Part shown: positions 46,536 through 58,115 of the stretch, in pieces
Position numbering within the stretch: the stretch's first letter is position 1
Layout: every line of letters starts with the position of its first letter
From: Rhinopithecus roxellana
Taxonomy: Eukaryota; Chordata; Mammalia; Primates; Cercopithecidae
DNA: 64,000 nt
Direction: 5' to 3'
NCBI RefSeq assembly: GCF_007565055.1
Contig: NC_044557.1
Coordinates: 80,921,019 to 80,985,018 of the forward strand
Notes under the pieces: generated by a model
What the model saw: the letters and a program-made list of their open reading frames with translations, nothing else
What the model was told of the DNA's origin: nothing
Databases searched by the model: none
Position numbers and translations under genes: made by a program

Positions 46536-47248
46536 TATCTGGTGGCTACCAGCTATAGGCAGCAGGTAACATCCTCCGGCTTTTACTGCATGTGTAGATT
46601 GACAGTCTCTTGTTACAAAAGTTATCAGATTCCATTTTTAACATAATGGTGACTTATTTGTTACTCATATAACTACTACCAATAAGCCCTTAGCCCTTTG
46701 TTCACTCTTCTCTCTGCCCTTAAACAGAACACCTCCCTTATTCTAAAACAATCTTCATGACATATTTAGACCTCTCTTATCTATCCAATCGGTAAGTTTA
46801 AACCAAGTGTAGGAAAGAAATGCTGTGAGAATTCCAGGTAACTAGTGAGGTAATTATTGCCTTATCTTTACCTTAAAGTCTAAAAAAATAAAAATTGCTT
46901 CCCCAGGCCTAAGTGATTATCCTTTCTGTGGGTACCGAGATTTTAGATCTGTGAGTGGTAGCCAGTCTATTACGTGTAGATGTATTTTTTACTTTGCGAT
47001 AGTGGCTGTTATTTCTCTTGTCCTCACTTCCAATTAGAAGAAAAAGAAATCTAAATTTCAAAAATGTAAGTCATTCTCCTTAACAAAGTACAAACTCAAC
47101 TGAATTCTAAGGGAAACATGAGTATTTATTTCAGACATGAGCTTAATTTTGAACATAAAAGCAGATGAGACACCTCTCCAGATAGAGCTGCTGTAAAATG
47201 CTAGAGTGGTGTAAATTCGTGCTTGAAAAGGCAGCAATAAAGCAAGGA
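46536..47248. other. No recognisable feature
   Basis: Unassigned interval between the two copies of the 223-bp duplication. Confidence 0.45.
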
Positions 47249-47470
47249 TCACTTCTTCCCAGTAAACAGCAGAGTCGTGATAAGGCTGGTCTTACTCTTA
47301 TTGGAAATGAACTCAGGCAGTCTGGTTGAGAGCTCCTGCAGCCTCTCAAGAAACAAGGGCAGTCCAAATAACCTTTGCAAAGACCACAGAAGAACAGAAT
47401 ACAGACCGCTCTTTTCAGAAATTTAGCGATCACAAGAAGCGCGAGAGATAGGGAAGTTGCATGAAAGAAA
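47249..47470 (+). repeat. Local direct duplication, copy 2 (222 bp)
   Basis: The second copy of 45667-45889, offset about 1,582 bp. It starts 'tcacttcttcccagtaaac' and ends 'gcatgaaagaaa' in both. Confidence 0.95.
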
Positions 47471-48064
47471 AGCAGGACCAAGGAAAAGTATTTTCACGGA
47501 AGGAGAGTTTGGAGCCTGATTTTAGCTTGACAGGAAAGAGCGAAGGGAGAAGGAGAGATTAAAGATAAGAGCAATGGGGGTGGCAGCTGGTGGAAATTCC
47601 CCTGCCCCCCGCCAGAAGGCTGTAATGCATGCCGGTCTGAAGAGGGGTAGACAGATTCGACTTTTAAAGGCGATGAGACTCTGAAACAAGAAAAAGGAAT
47701 GAGCAGAACACGGGTGAAGATAAAAATAAATTTTGAATCAGAGACAAGGGAGGTTGAGAGTTCACCGTATATGGCTTCAAGGATCGCTGTGAAATAGGAG
47801 GTAATTTCATCTGCTGAGAGGGAGGGAAGTGGAGGGCTGGGGATTGAGCAGTGTAAAAAGGCCCAAGAACACCTGCTCAGAGGAAGAAGATGTGTTGGTA
47901 AGAAAGATAAGTATGAGGCTTGCCAAAATTTACTCAAGACTGCAATTCGGGAGCAATTTTACTTGTGCTTCAGTGAGCAAGGCCCTGAGAAAAAGGAGGT
48001 TGGGGTTTGACACTTTTTTCTCCTACATAATTACAGCTTGATACCAGCAAGTTTATTAAAGCTC
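47471..48064. other. No recognisable feature
   Basis: A slightly GC-richer block. The 147-codon minus frame at 47494-47937 has low-complexity Ser/Leu/Pro-rich composition and no recognised domain. Confidence 0.4.
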
Positions 48065-48225
48065 TCTTGCTTCATGTCCCCTATAAAACAAGTTAATAAT
48101 ACTTGCCCCTTTCCTACCCCATAGGACTTTAACAAGCATTAATTAATATCTTCAAAGTGTCCCAAGTGCCCTGGGAAAGCACTGTACAGGATTTTTTCAT
48201 CATATCTATTATTCTCACAATTGCA
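48065..48225 (-). mobile_element. MIR fragment
   Basis: Reverse MIR: 'tcatgtcccctataaaacaa', 'cccataggactttaacaag', 'ccctgggaaagcactgtac'. Confidence 0.5.
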
Positions 48226-48869
48226 TTTCCGCACCCTCTGTTTAGAATGAGTTGGAATACAATCTTAACAGCTTCCCTCACTTTATTTCAAAGTGTGTAT
48301 GTGTTAAGACTCTCTGAAATCAACCATTGAGAGGCATCAGAAGCAAAGAGAACAGAATCTAAAAGGTTATCCAGATGCCATTACACCAAAAAGAAGCATT
48401 ATTAGGAGACATTACAAACAAAACTTGTAGTCTTTATAGAACTCATTGACCTATGAGTATGTAATGAATCGAAAGCAAAGGATTTCAAACTGGCCCTCCC
48501 TGCAAAATGCCATGACCTATAGACAAAAACCCATAACTACTAATGAAATACACAATACAGTAATATTGAATACTTCATTGCATGATATAACAATATCTCA
48601 ATGCTAAGGAATCCATTATTCTATATCGTAATTTTTCTAGCTTTATTGTTTAGCATAATCCAAATCCCTTCTTTCCTTCGTTTATCTTGTTATTCAACAA
48701 ATCTGTGTTGATCATCTACATGTGCAGGAAGTATGTTAAGCCTGAGACAGTGTGCATAGCATCCACCTAGCTATGCCTGCCTTTCCCCTTTCATTAACTA
48801 AAATGCTGTTATCCTTTTATTTTTCTTTCTTTTTGAATGGAGCTTAGATAAGTAGAGCTGAAATTCTAT
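48226..48869. other. No recognisable feature
   Basis: AT-rich; nothing supportable. Confidence 0.45.
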
Positions 48870-48874
48870 ACCAA

Positions 48875-49255
48875 TGTATTAGTCCGTTCTTGCACAGCTG
48901 TAAAGAATTACCTGAGACTAGGTAATTGAAAAAGAAAAGGTTTAATTAGCTCAAGGTTCTGTAGGCTGCACAGGAAGCATGGTTGCATCTGCTCAGTTTC
49001 TGAGGAGGCCTCAGGAAACACAGTCATGGTGGAAGGTAAAGCAGGCACGTCTTCCATGGCGAGTGGGAGGTGAGTGGGAGGTACTACACACTTTTAAACA
49101 ACCAGATCTCATGAGAACTCACTCACTATCATGAGAAGAGCAAGAGGGAAATCCAACTCCATGATCCAGTTACCTCCCACCAGGCCCCACCTCCAATATT
49201 GGAGATTATAATTCAACATGCAATTTGGGTGGGGACATGGATCCAGACCGTATCA
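48875..49255 (-). mobile_element. THE1/MST-type MaLR solo LTR with target duplication
   Basis: A complete 381-bp LTR in reverse orientation, from 'tgtattagtccgttcttg' to 'ccagaccgtatca'. The perfect 5-bp duplication ACCAA is at 48870-48874 and 49256-49260. A small internal tandem 'gagtgggaggt' pair lies near 49060-49082. Confidence 0.95.
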
Positions 49256-49260
49256 ACCAA

Positions 49261-50379
49261 CACCACCTTCATTGTATTGACATTATTTACTGGTATTGGT
49301 ACGTGGAGTCCTCAGCAGCATCTCTGATACCAAGAATTTGCTAACCTTGATCCAAATGACTGCTTCATAGGCCATAAAATCATTTGGATTAAACCCTCAG
49401 AACTTCATCTATGTGTAAAGGTCACTTTCACAAGTTGATTTCTGATAACAGCAGCTGTGTGTCTACAGGATGTAGTTGCTATGACATGGGGAGAGAAGAG
49501 GAGAAAGTTCTCCCTTTACATAAAGTTTTGCCAAAGTTCGCTCCTTTGCACTTAAGTTGAGATATGATACGGTATATCTGATTTCCATGGCACAGAATTG
49601 ACTTTTGAAATCGGAAGAGTTTCTTCAGATTCTGTAAGCCAGACTTAGATTTTACTCTTCTACATTATCCAAGACCCCAGGATATAGCAAGGCTATAGTT
49701 GGCTGGATGGAGAAAGTGGGGTAGAAGGAGGAAAACAGAATCCTGTTAAAAGAAAGGTAAACAAAACAAAATCTCAAAGCTAAAGACATAAAACTGACAA
49801 TACAGCATTTCCAGTCCAAGAACTTAACGTGGCTATGATTTAGGTTTTGTGAAGTGGAATTTGTCTTGAACCCCCAACACAATGTGGAGAGAGCTCAAGA
49901 TAGATTCTTGTGACTATTCCACAACTACAGACATCAAGAAAACTGCATGCGTGGATATGTGACATGCTCACAATTCCTTTTACAATTCCTCAAATTTGTA
50001 TCATCTAAAACTATCCAGTATTCTTTGTGTTTTACATTTGCTATGCTTGAGACTAATTCCACAATTGCTTTAACCCTGATGGAGATCAAGTTCAAATATT
50101 TTCTCAAAAGAACTCACAAAATAAAATTGTCTTCAATGTCCAGAAATTTTGCCCCAAAATAATAATAAGAAAGCAAAGGTAAGGGCAAAGAGACAGATGC
50201 AAATGTAAAAACCAAGCTAAGCAAGGGAGCTGAGTCAATTAGAGCCAATGCAATTTCCATTTGGAGAGAGTTAATCCTTTCTCAAGTCACAAGTATGGCA
50301 GGCTATTTTCCTATGACAGTAGCAACATCTTCCACTGCAAGTGTTTTCCAAGAAATTTGCTATTTTTCCAGCAAGATGG
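49261..50379. other. No recognisable feature
   Basis: Unassigned; no gene supported. Confidence 0.45.
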
Positions 50380-50600
50380 AAGTCTATGTCCCCTCCCCTT
50401 GAACCTGGGCAGGTCTTTGGGACTAGCTGACCAATCGAGTATGTCAGAAGTGACATTATATGACTTCTGAGGCTAGCTCACGCTATGCCACTCACATTCA
50501 CCTTGTTCTCTTAGGATGCTCTCTCCAGAACTCAAAAAGCATGTTCCGAGGAAACCTAAGCAGACCATGAAGAGGTCTCCATGGAGAAAAGTCAAGTTGC
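50380..50600 (+). repeat. Ancient interspersed repeat, family not assigned
   Basis: 'gatggaagtctatgtcccctc', 'ccttgaacctgggcagg' and 'ctgaccaatcgagtatg', followed by 'agaagtgacattatatgac', resemble a known mammalian repeat whose name I cannot recall with certainty. Confidence 0.4.
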
Positions 50601-50878
50601 CTGCCCACATCCCACTCACCTCCCCTATGCTTTGTGTACATTAAACTTAGCATTCTGTCCTCTAATGATCTATCAGCTTTTTTCATTTGAACCACTGCAG
50701 CATTATGAAATTTTTACTACCTGTTAAGGCAACTTGCCTCTCAAGCTTCTTCATCTAATTAGCTACCCCTGTCCAAATTGAAAACTATAAAAATTAAGGA
50801 TATGAACATTTCAGTTATACAGGAGCTCAAGAGGTCCGTTATGTGACACAGTGATATAGTTAATAAGAATGTACTGTA

Positions 50879-51205
50879 CACATTGGCCTTCTGTGTCCAC
50901 AGGTTTTGCACCTGCAGATTCAACGAACTGTGGATCAAAAATATTTGGAAGAAGAAAACAATAAAAAAAGCAACAATTTAAAAATACCAATTTTTTAACA
51001 TACAAGATAACTATTTACATGGCATTTACATTGTATTAGGTATTATAAGTAATCTTGAGATGATTAGTTATAATAAAGTATGAGGATGTGCACAGGTTGT
51101 ATGCAAATACTATACCATTTTATACAAAGGACTTGAGCATTTGCGGATTGTGATATCTGCAGGGGGTCCTGGAACCAATCTCTCACAGATACTGAGGGAA
51201 AACTG
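50879..51205 (+). mobile_element. Tigger-type (TcMar) MITE with TA target duplication
   Basis: The internal sequence 'atttacattgtattaggtat' with 'tataagtaatcttgagatga', 'aaggacttgagcatttgcgg' and 'ggggtcctggaaccaat' matches a well-known Tigger-derived MITE. Degenerate terminal inverted repeats (left 'cacattggccttctgtgtcc', right 'gatactgagggaaaactg') are flanked by TA on both sides (50877-50878 and 51206-51207). Confidence 0.85.
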
Positions 51206-51438
51206 TACTTGAAAACAGCCAAAAGAATGGATTTTATGTGTTCTCATCACACATAAAAAAATCTAAATGGGATAATGCACATGTTGGTTAATTTGATTTT
51301 GCCATTCCAAAACGTGTACATCAAACATGTACACTATATAGACATATAATTTTTATTTTTCAATTAAAAAAATAAATTCATATGAATGATTTTAAAAGCT
51401 ATTAAAATTACATATATACATCTATGTAAATATACATA

Positions 51439-51554
51439 ATGTTAGTTTCCTAGGGCTGATGTAACAAAGTCATACTTTTTGCAGGACATAATTCAGACAA
51501 GACCGGGCACGTTCAGGGTGGTATGGTCGTAGATGAGGACATAATTCAGTCCTC

Positions 51555-51556
<2 letters not shown>
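51439..51556 (-). mobile_element. Internally deleted MLT1-like LTR remnant
   Basis: Only the two ends remain: 'gttagtttcctagggctgat' with 'gtaacaaagtcat' on the left, and 'ggacataattcagtcctcaac' (shortened here) on the right. A 5S rRNA-derived piece is inserted in the right end. Confidence 0.5.
51497..51535 (-). pseudogene. RNA5SP: 5S rRNA-derived tailless retropseudogene fragment
   Basis: Read on the minus strand, the insert reproduces the first ~38-42 nt of 5S rRNA, starting at the RNA 5' end. The core 'ccataccaccctgaacg' is exact, and the few differences are transitions, mostly at CpG sites (ACGGCC to ACGACC, ACGCGC to ACGTGC). It is flanked by a perfect 14-bp direct repeat AGGACATAATTCAG (51483-51496 and 51536-51549). 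There is no A tail and the 3' part of 5S is missing. The last 4 nt (CTGA on the minus strand) are shared with the target repeat. The symbol is the generic 5S pseudogene prefix. Confidence 0.9.

Positions 51557-51601
<45 letters not shown>
51557..51601. repeat. (CA)n microsatellite
   Basis: About 22 uninterrupted CA units; likely length-polymorphic. Confidence 0.97.
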
Positions 51602-51603
<2 letters not shown>

Positions 51604-53961
51604 TCTGGGAACTTTGCTATATGATAAGTGCTAAGAATCTCAATTAACTTACTTTCTAAATGACAAAGCAGTTTTCCTCTAATAACACATTAATTAAGTC
51701 ATTGTCTTTATATCATTAGGGTTATCTCCTCTACCACATATTAAATTTTCACATTTTCTATGATCGATTTGAACATTCCATTATGGTCTATTTTTTGTCT
51801 ACCTGCCCAAATACCACATTGCTTTACTTATTATAGTTTTATAATATGTTTCAGTAACCCACAGGATAAGTACCTCTCATTGGTCTTATTTTCCACAATT
51901 ACCTAAAGCTATTTTCACTTGTTTATTGTTCCAGATAATTTCAGAGATGCTTTCTTGAGTTTCATCAAGAATTGGGATGGTATTAAACATACATACTAAT
52001 CTAGGAAAGATACAAGCTCCCATTTAACCTAAAAAGACTGCCCAGGCAGGTAGGGCTGGGCAGATGGACTTGAGCTTTTCAGTCCCTTTAGTCCCCAGAA
52101 ACCCACCTCCCATCCCCTACCGAGACTCCTGTTGGATCCACAGATGGCATCTACAGCTCCTTTTTATAGCTTATCCAGGTTTCAAGGAGCCTACATGGCA
52201 AATCCTTTGAACTCTGCCTTTACACCTGGGTGACCTCTAGACTTCCAACTCTCTATAGTGTTTCCTTGATCTCAGGCCATCTGTATCTTCCTTAAAATGG
52301 GCCTGGTTTCCTCACAGCCAACCTTCTGTTTGCCACATCCTTTCCTCTGGCTCCAAAGGCAGCACATAACCAAGCTATAAGAACAGGCTCCAGGAAGACA
52401 ACGGGATAAAATAAGGTATACAAACCCAAAGGTCTCAGAACATGCAACACAGCAAGACTAATGTGGCATCCTCTCATCCTTTCTTAACTTGATGACACAG
52501 GAGAGCTGGCTACAACTATTGAGTGCCTGTCACTTGTCTATTCCTGACACTGTTCAAAAGAAAAAAAGGGGGGGGGGATGTGCTATCAACATCTAAAACA
52601 TTTTTCCTCTTTCACAAGCTAGTTTCCTCGCTGCAGAAGAGCACAACGTGGACCTAATGAGCTGTTCATTTGCTTTTTCATGCTCTGCTACAACCGCCAC
52701 AGCCTGTGAATGAATATATCTTTGCAACAGCCAGTCGCTTTGTAGCAAAGGGACCAACTTTTCTCACTATAGACTAAGCTGGACAACAGATCACCCCAGA
52801 CAACATATTTTTCTTTTCTACCTCTTTCTTTTGCCTTCCCCTTCTTTTGTTCCTTTGATTTAGAGTTCTGTGATGCTTAATGAACAATACACTTCCCAGC
52901 AAACATAAAGCAAGAAAAATTCAGTTAGGATTATAATCATAGTTTCAATTATTTACACATGTTAGAAAATATTGCCATTGGGTTCTCTGAGTTATTTATT
53001 GTGTTTTCTTCTATTTTGAAGTCAAAAATATTAGCCCTATTCATTACAAACCGATTGTTTTTAACATGATTCTTCCCCCTCCCCTTGCCCGTCTGAAATC
53101 CAATTTACAGCCTGCTAAAGGCCTCATACGTTTTTTATGGATTATTTCCTGGGGTCATATTAATCTGGTTCCTTGTTACTTTACACTAATTTCACTTTGC
53201 CATAGTAAAGTAAGGAGATTCGATCTCTTGGGAATTAATCCATACAGACCTCTTAATAAGGCAAAGCTGGAATGAAGTGAGTTACTGTGTTTAATTCCCC
53301 CAAGCACAATGAAGAAGAAGGAAGAGGTCATCCTGCCCTTCCTTGCAGTGTAACCTGGAGCCAAGTTCTGGGAAGTGACCAGGGCATGGGTGAGGGGCAG
53401 AATAGAGCAGAGAAGTGAATCAAGAGAGCTTTACATCACTGGGGATGGCAGGAGGCTGCACACTCCTCTGCCTTCAGTGTGCAAGGCCCAGGACCATGGC
53501 CCGTGCAAGCCTTGAGGAGAGGGGGCAAAAGAAACAGCAAATCAGCCAGATGGGACGAAAGGGTTTCCTTGCTCTTACTGAGCATACGCTGACACACAAG
53601 ACCTAACTTCTCTCTCCTGAGCCCACTTTGTACACCCTTTACCCTTTGCCTGCGCACTTTTGTTTTCAGTGGAAGCCCTCATGAAGAAATGTCTTTAAGA
53701 TTCTGTCCTCCTTTTCTCTTGTTTCGAAGGTCTAGGGTTCTTATGATTTCCTTTTCCAAGAAGCAAAAGCAGGAAACTCTTGCAACGTTTTGCAAAGGAT
53801 TGAAGTGAAAAACTTACGCTTGAAGAGAAATTTAGTGGCACTCGCAAGTGGTAAACTGAGGATAAAAATAACTTGTGGTGGTTATCATTATTATAGAGAA
53901 TTGACAGAGAAAATAGAAAAGGCACTTAAAAACAATATATATTAAGAAAATATGAAGAAAG
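51602..53961. other. Repeat-poor interval without a recognised gene
   Basis: About 2.3 kb in which I could identify no interspersed repeat, only a G10 homopolymer at 52568-52577 after an A run. No convincing exon was found. Because the rest of the window is repeat-dense, this stretch is a candidate for functional non-coding DNA. Confidence 0.45.
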
Positions 53962-54045
53962 AACATGTAAAGCCTCCAGCACAGTGGCCTGACATGAATA
54001 GGAATACAAAAAGGGTAGCTGTTACTATTCACATTATTATCATAC
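53962..54045 (-). mobile_element. MIR fragment
   Basis: Reverse MIR 5' part: 'catgtaaagcctccagcac', 'agtggcctgacatgaatagg' and 'gtagctgttactattcac'. Confidence 0.6.
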
Positions 54046-54106
54046 TCTCCAAGAATTCTCCAGATTTTTGTCATTTAGCAGTGACTAGCTACTGGAAACA
54101 TTTTTA

Positions 54107-54300
54107 GAATAACTGACATTTTTCATAAAGCACTTTCATATGTGTTATCTTACCGAATTTTCACATCAGTGAGATAAGATGGGCAGGTAGTATTATCACT
54201 TTTTCATAGATAAAGAAACTAAGGCTAGGAGGGCTAAGTAGCCACTAATAATTAGCAGCCCTGGTATTAGGACTCAGGTCTTCTAATGACCCAATAAACA
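54107..54300 (+). mobile_element. MIR SINE
   Basis: 'aagcactttcatatgtgtta', 'gggcaggtagtattatcac', 'tagataaagaaactaaggc' and 'attaggactcaggtcttct' follow the MIR order. Confidence 0.8.
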
Positions 54301-56639
54301 TTAATTACACTGCTTCCTTTAAAGGAAAGGACAGGCAAAACTCTCAGGTGGCGTGGTTGTGGTTGACAAACTGACTCTCAAAAGATCACCATGCTCACTG
54401 TTCGAGGAAACACAATGCCCACTGTTGAAGTAACCATGTGTTAAGATTCAGCTGGACTCTCTCCTGTTCTCTTTCCCCATGTCATAGGGAGAGTGGCTGA
54501 TGTGGTTGTTGAATTTGGGAGAAGAAACAGAGCATGCTTTTCTTGGCCCTTTTTTATTTCCTCTCTTCCTAACTGCCCCCCTGACCGAATGTAAAGTGCT
54601 CCCATCTGGAGAAGACCTGCATTATTCCTGCTATGTAAGAGACTGAAGGGGCAGTGGATGTAAAGTCTGTCTATTCAGAGTTGAAATATCAGCAAATTCC
54701 TTTGGCCAAGAAATGAATGTCACATGCTCCATTACTTTATCAGTAATAGAGCTGACACAATCCATTGATCTCTGTCTTACTACTGGAACCAACCTTCTAA
54801 TTGGAAGGGCAAAAAAAGGTATTTATTATATTGACACCTTGCCCTCTTCCGCTCCCTCCAAGAAAATCCAACACGTAAAGTATCAACAAAAACTAGGCAT
54901 TGCTAGAGAACTGTGCTCAGTTATGCAGATGGAGGAAATTGCACGTTACCAAATCTGGACACTGATATGAAGCCAGCGTCCAATCTAGAAAGATTACATT
55001 ACCCCATTGTTATCTCAGCAAATAACTTCATTTTGTAGAGACATTAGAAGAGGAAAATATTATCTCCTGGACTTACTGAAAAGATTGTCAAAGTGTGTGT
55101 TGTAGATATGATCAGAATCTTCCAGGAGTTCAAATCATCATATACCAGAAAAAGAAGTTAGTGATCGGCCCTATATGATAGTAAATTAAAAACAGTCATT
55201 ATATTGATGATAACGTTTGTGAATAGTACAATGAAGAGCAGCTCTGAGCAATGGTGATCCACTGATTTGCTCTACACCAATAAATCCACTAAAACCTCTA
55301 AGATCAAATGTAGGCCAGTGCTTTAATTGTGAAACCACAGGTAGCAAAGTTCTCAGTTGTCCTTGGTTCATCCATCAGTTCTTCCTCAAAGACATTAAAA
55401 ACAGACGCTTCATTTATCAGTCTTTTTAATTTGTGAAATGCATTACTTCATATATTTTCATCTCTCCTTGATTTAGATATAGTTGATACTTTCAGAACCA
55501 AAATTAATTAAAAGTAATCAAGTTCAGCGATTATGCATTGTTCCTGATATTTGATCTTAAGTAGTAAAATGATGGGAAGAAAAATCAATAATTAATGTCT
55601 TTTTCTAGCATTAAATATTTCAAACTAAAGCAAAAAACTCTCTAAGAAGACTTCAGAGCAGAAAAGTCCTTCAACTGTATGGAGATCTCCATTTGATGAA
55701 GAGAGAGCACTGGAATTTTGGCATAATCAATTGTCCCATAAATCTATCCAAACTACAGTAGGAGCTAAAGTTTCCAGTGTGGCGCCTCTGGGACAGAGCA
55801 AATAGAAAATTGAAAATGGATAGTGTCTACTCATGAAAGAAGAAATATAAACAGCTTCACAAATAACCATAAAAATAAAAACAAAGTTTTTATTTTCACC
55901 TATCAAATTATTACAGATTTTTAAATAGGTAATTGTCTGACTTCCACCCCCAGCAAAGGAACCAGTGCTTGCTGAGGTGGAATGAAAATTCAGAAGGCAG
56001 AACACGTGCTTGGACCCCTCAGCTGAGCTGATCAGAGATAAAGGGTCAGAAAAGCGAACTAAGTCAGAATCTAGGCAGAAAATTTAAATTCTAATACCTA
56101 GAGAAAGATTGGAAAGACCGGTAGATCTTGGAAGGGCCAGAGGCAGCATCAGAAGCAGAGTACGGAGCCAGGAAGCTGAGAAGTTCTACTCCCACGCAAA
56201 AAGGATTAACAGGGGACAGATTTAACTTCTCACCTTCAACAACTAAAAAGCTGGACAACATACTATGGAACTACAGTTTTCAAAACTTGGGCAATGGGCT
56301 ATGTAGAATAGTAATCTTGAGAGAAGAGAAATAAGTTGAGCCCTATAAGCAACCTAGCCTAATACTTGGAGAGCATTTTTCAGACCACAGCAGTGGGAGG
56401 AGGAACCCAAGCGAAACTCACCCATGTCCCCGAGTTGAGAAAGCCCAAGGTGGAAAAAACTCTGGGGCAGAGGAGAAAGCTTCAACGTAATAAAGTTCTG
56501 GATATTTGCAGAAGGGTCCCCTCAAGCTTTTTGCTAACTATTGATTATCACATGCATGTGAGAAAACTGCCAAGGCCAAAGAAAGAACCACTGGAAAAGA
56601 GCTAGCAGAACAATCTCCAGGGAAAACATAGGATGATGA
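54301..56639. other. No recognised gene or clear repeat
   Basis: About 2.3 kb of unassigned AT-rich sequence. The 85-codon frame at 54713-54970 shows no domain. From about 56110 the sequence may be an unrecognised 5' extension of the HAL1/L1M copy below. Confidence 0.45.
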
Positions 56640-57715
56640 AGAGTTGCTGTCCTCACCAGCCGGAATAGAGGAACTCCTAACGCACAGGACATTAAACAGC
56701 GTCCTCAGAAGAATATTGCCCCAGGAGTATGGCCAAATTAACCCTAAGCTTAAAGGTGCTCTAGATTTCCCTTAACAAAACTGTCAATGAATAAAGGAAT
56801 CCTAAAAAAGGGGAGGGGAGGGAGCCAAAATTATTTAAAAGAATAAAAAACTTAGCAATCAATATGAAATACACCATATCTACATCAAATCAAAAATTAC
56901 CAGGCATGCAAAGAGACAGGAAAATATGGCCCACACGGAGAAATGACAATCAACGGAAACAGACCCAGAATGACACAGAAAATAGAATTAGTAGATAAGG
57001 ACACTAACCAGCTATAATAAATATACTTTATATGTTTAAGAAAGTAGAGAAAAGTCTAAGTATAATTAGGATGAAGTAAAAGGATACCAATTAAACTTAT
57101 AGAAATTAAAAGAACAACATCTGAGATTCAAAAAATACTGCTACATATGATAGATTTTAAAGCATGTCCCTAGATGTGGTTGACAACAGATTAGTTGTGG
57201 AAGTAGTGAATATAAGAAAAAACAATAGAGCTATATAACATAAAACATAAGGAGAAAAGATACTGGAGATGGAAAGACATAAACAGAGATTCAGTGAACT
57301 ATGCAACAGTATCAAGTGAACTAACATATGTGTAATTGGAGTCCCAGAAAAATGGGAGGCACTAATATTTCAAGAAATGTTTTTCTAAATTTGACAAAAA
57401 TCATAAAACCACACACACACAAGAAGCTGAATGACCACCAAACAAAAGAAACACAAAGAAAGCCACATCAAGGCAAAGGATAATTAAATCTCTGAAAACC
57501 AATGACAAAGAGAAAATCATAACAGTATCAATTACATGAAGAGGAAGAAAACTAATAATAATAGCAGACTTCTCATGAGAAACAATGCTATCCTGAAGAT
57601 AATGCAATGTTGAAAAAAAAAAAAAACCTGGCAACCTAGATTTTTACAGTTAATGAGCCTATCTTTCAAAATGATGAAAGTGAAATAAAGACTTAAGGAA
57701 AAGAGACAATATGTA
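56640..57715 (+). mobile_element. HAL1 / old L1 ORF1-type element
   Basis: Decayed ORF1-type L1 sequence: 'ataaggacactaaccagct', 'gtgtaattggagtcccagaa', 'agccacatcaaggcaaagg', 'tctctgaaaaccaatgac', 'gcagacttctcatgagaaac' and 'gatgaaagtgaaataaag' occur in ORF1 order. No ORF2 similarity follows, which favours HAL1 (half-L1) or a truncated L1M. No intact frame. Confidence 0.72.
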
Positions 57716-57829
57716 CATGCATATATCCATATCTTTTATCCTATGTCAATAGAAACATGAGACCAAGGACTAGACTGATGGAAGTGAGGAGGAGAGGATA
57801 CTCATTTGTGTAAATTGTTCAGGAAACCA

Positions 57830-58110
57830 CACCCTGTAGAGGTGATATTTGAACCGCCCTGAGGGTGGCAGTTATGAAGACATCTGAGTAAAAAGCGAGG
57901 TAGGCAGAGAGAATAGCAAGTGCAAAGGCCCTGGGGCAGGAGTGTAATTGGTGTGTTCCATAACAACAAGGAGGCAAGAGTGGTTGTATCAGAGTGAATG
58001 AGAGGAGAAATAACAAAAGGTAAAGAGGGCACAATCAGGAGCACAAAAAGAAACACTTTAGGAGTCAGTAGCAGCTGTCCAGGGAAGAGGTGTGGGCCTA
58101 GAGCAGGATA
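57830..58110 (-). mobile_element. L2 3' region fragment
   Basis: Reverse L2: 'gaggtgatatttgaaccg', 'aatagcaagtgcaaaggccc', 'tggggcaggagtgtaattgg' and 'ccataacaacaaggaggc' match the L2 order. Confidence 0.8.
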
Positions 58111-58115
58111 GTAGA

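Noticed and set aside
47494..47937. 147-codon minus-strand frame
   Set aside because: Low-complexity Ser/Leu/Pro composition, no domain, no splice or promoter evidence; length is compatible with chance in a GC-richer patch.
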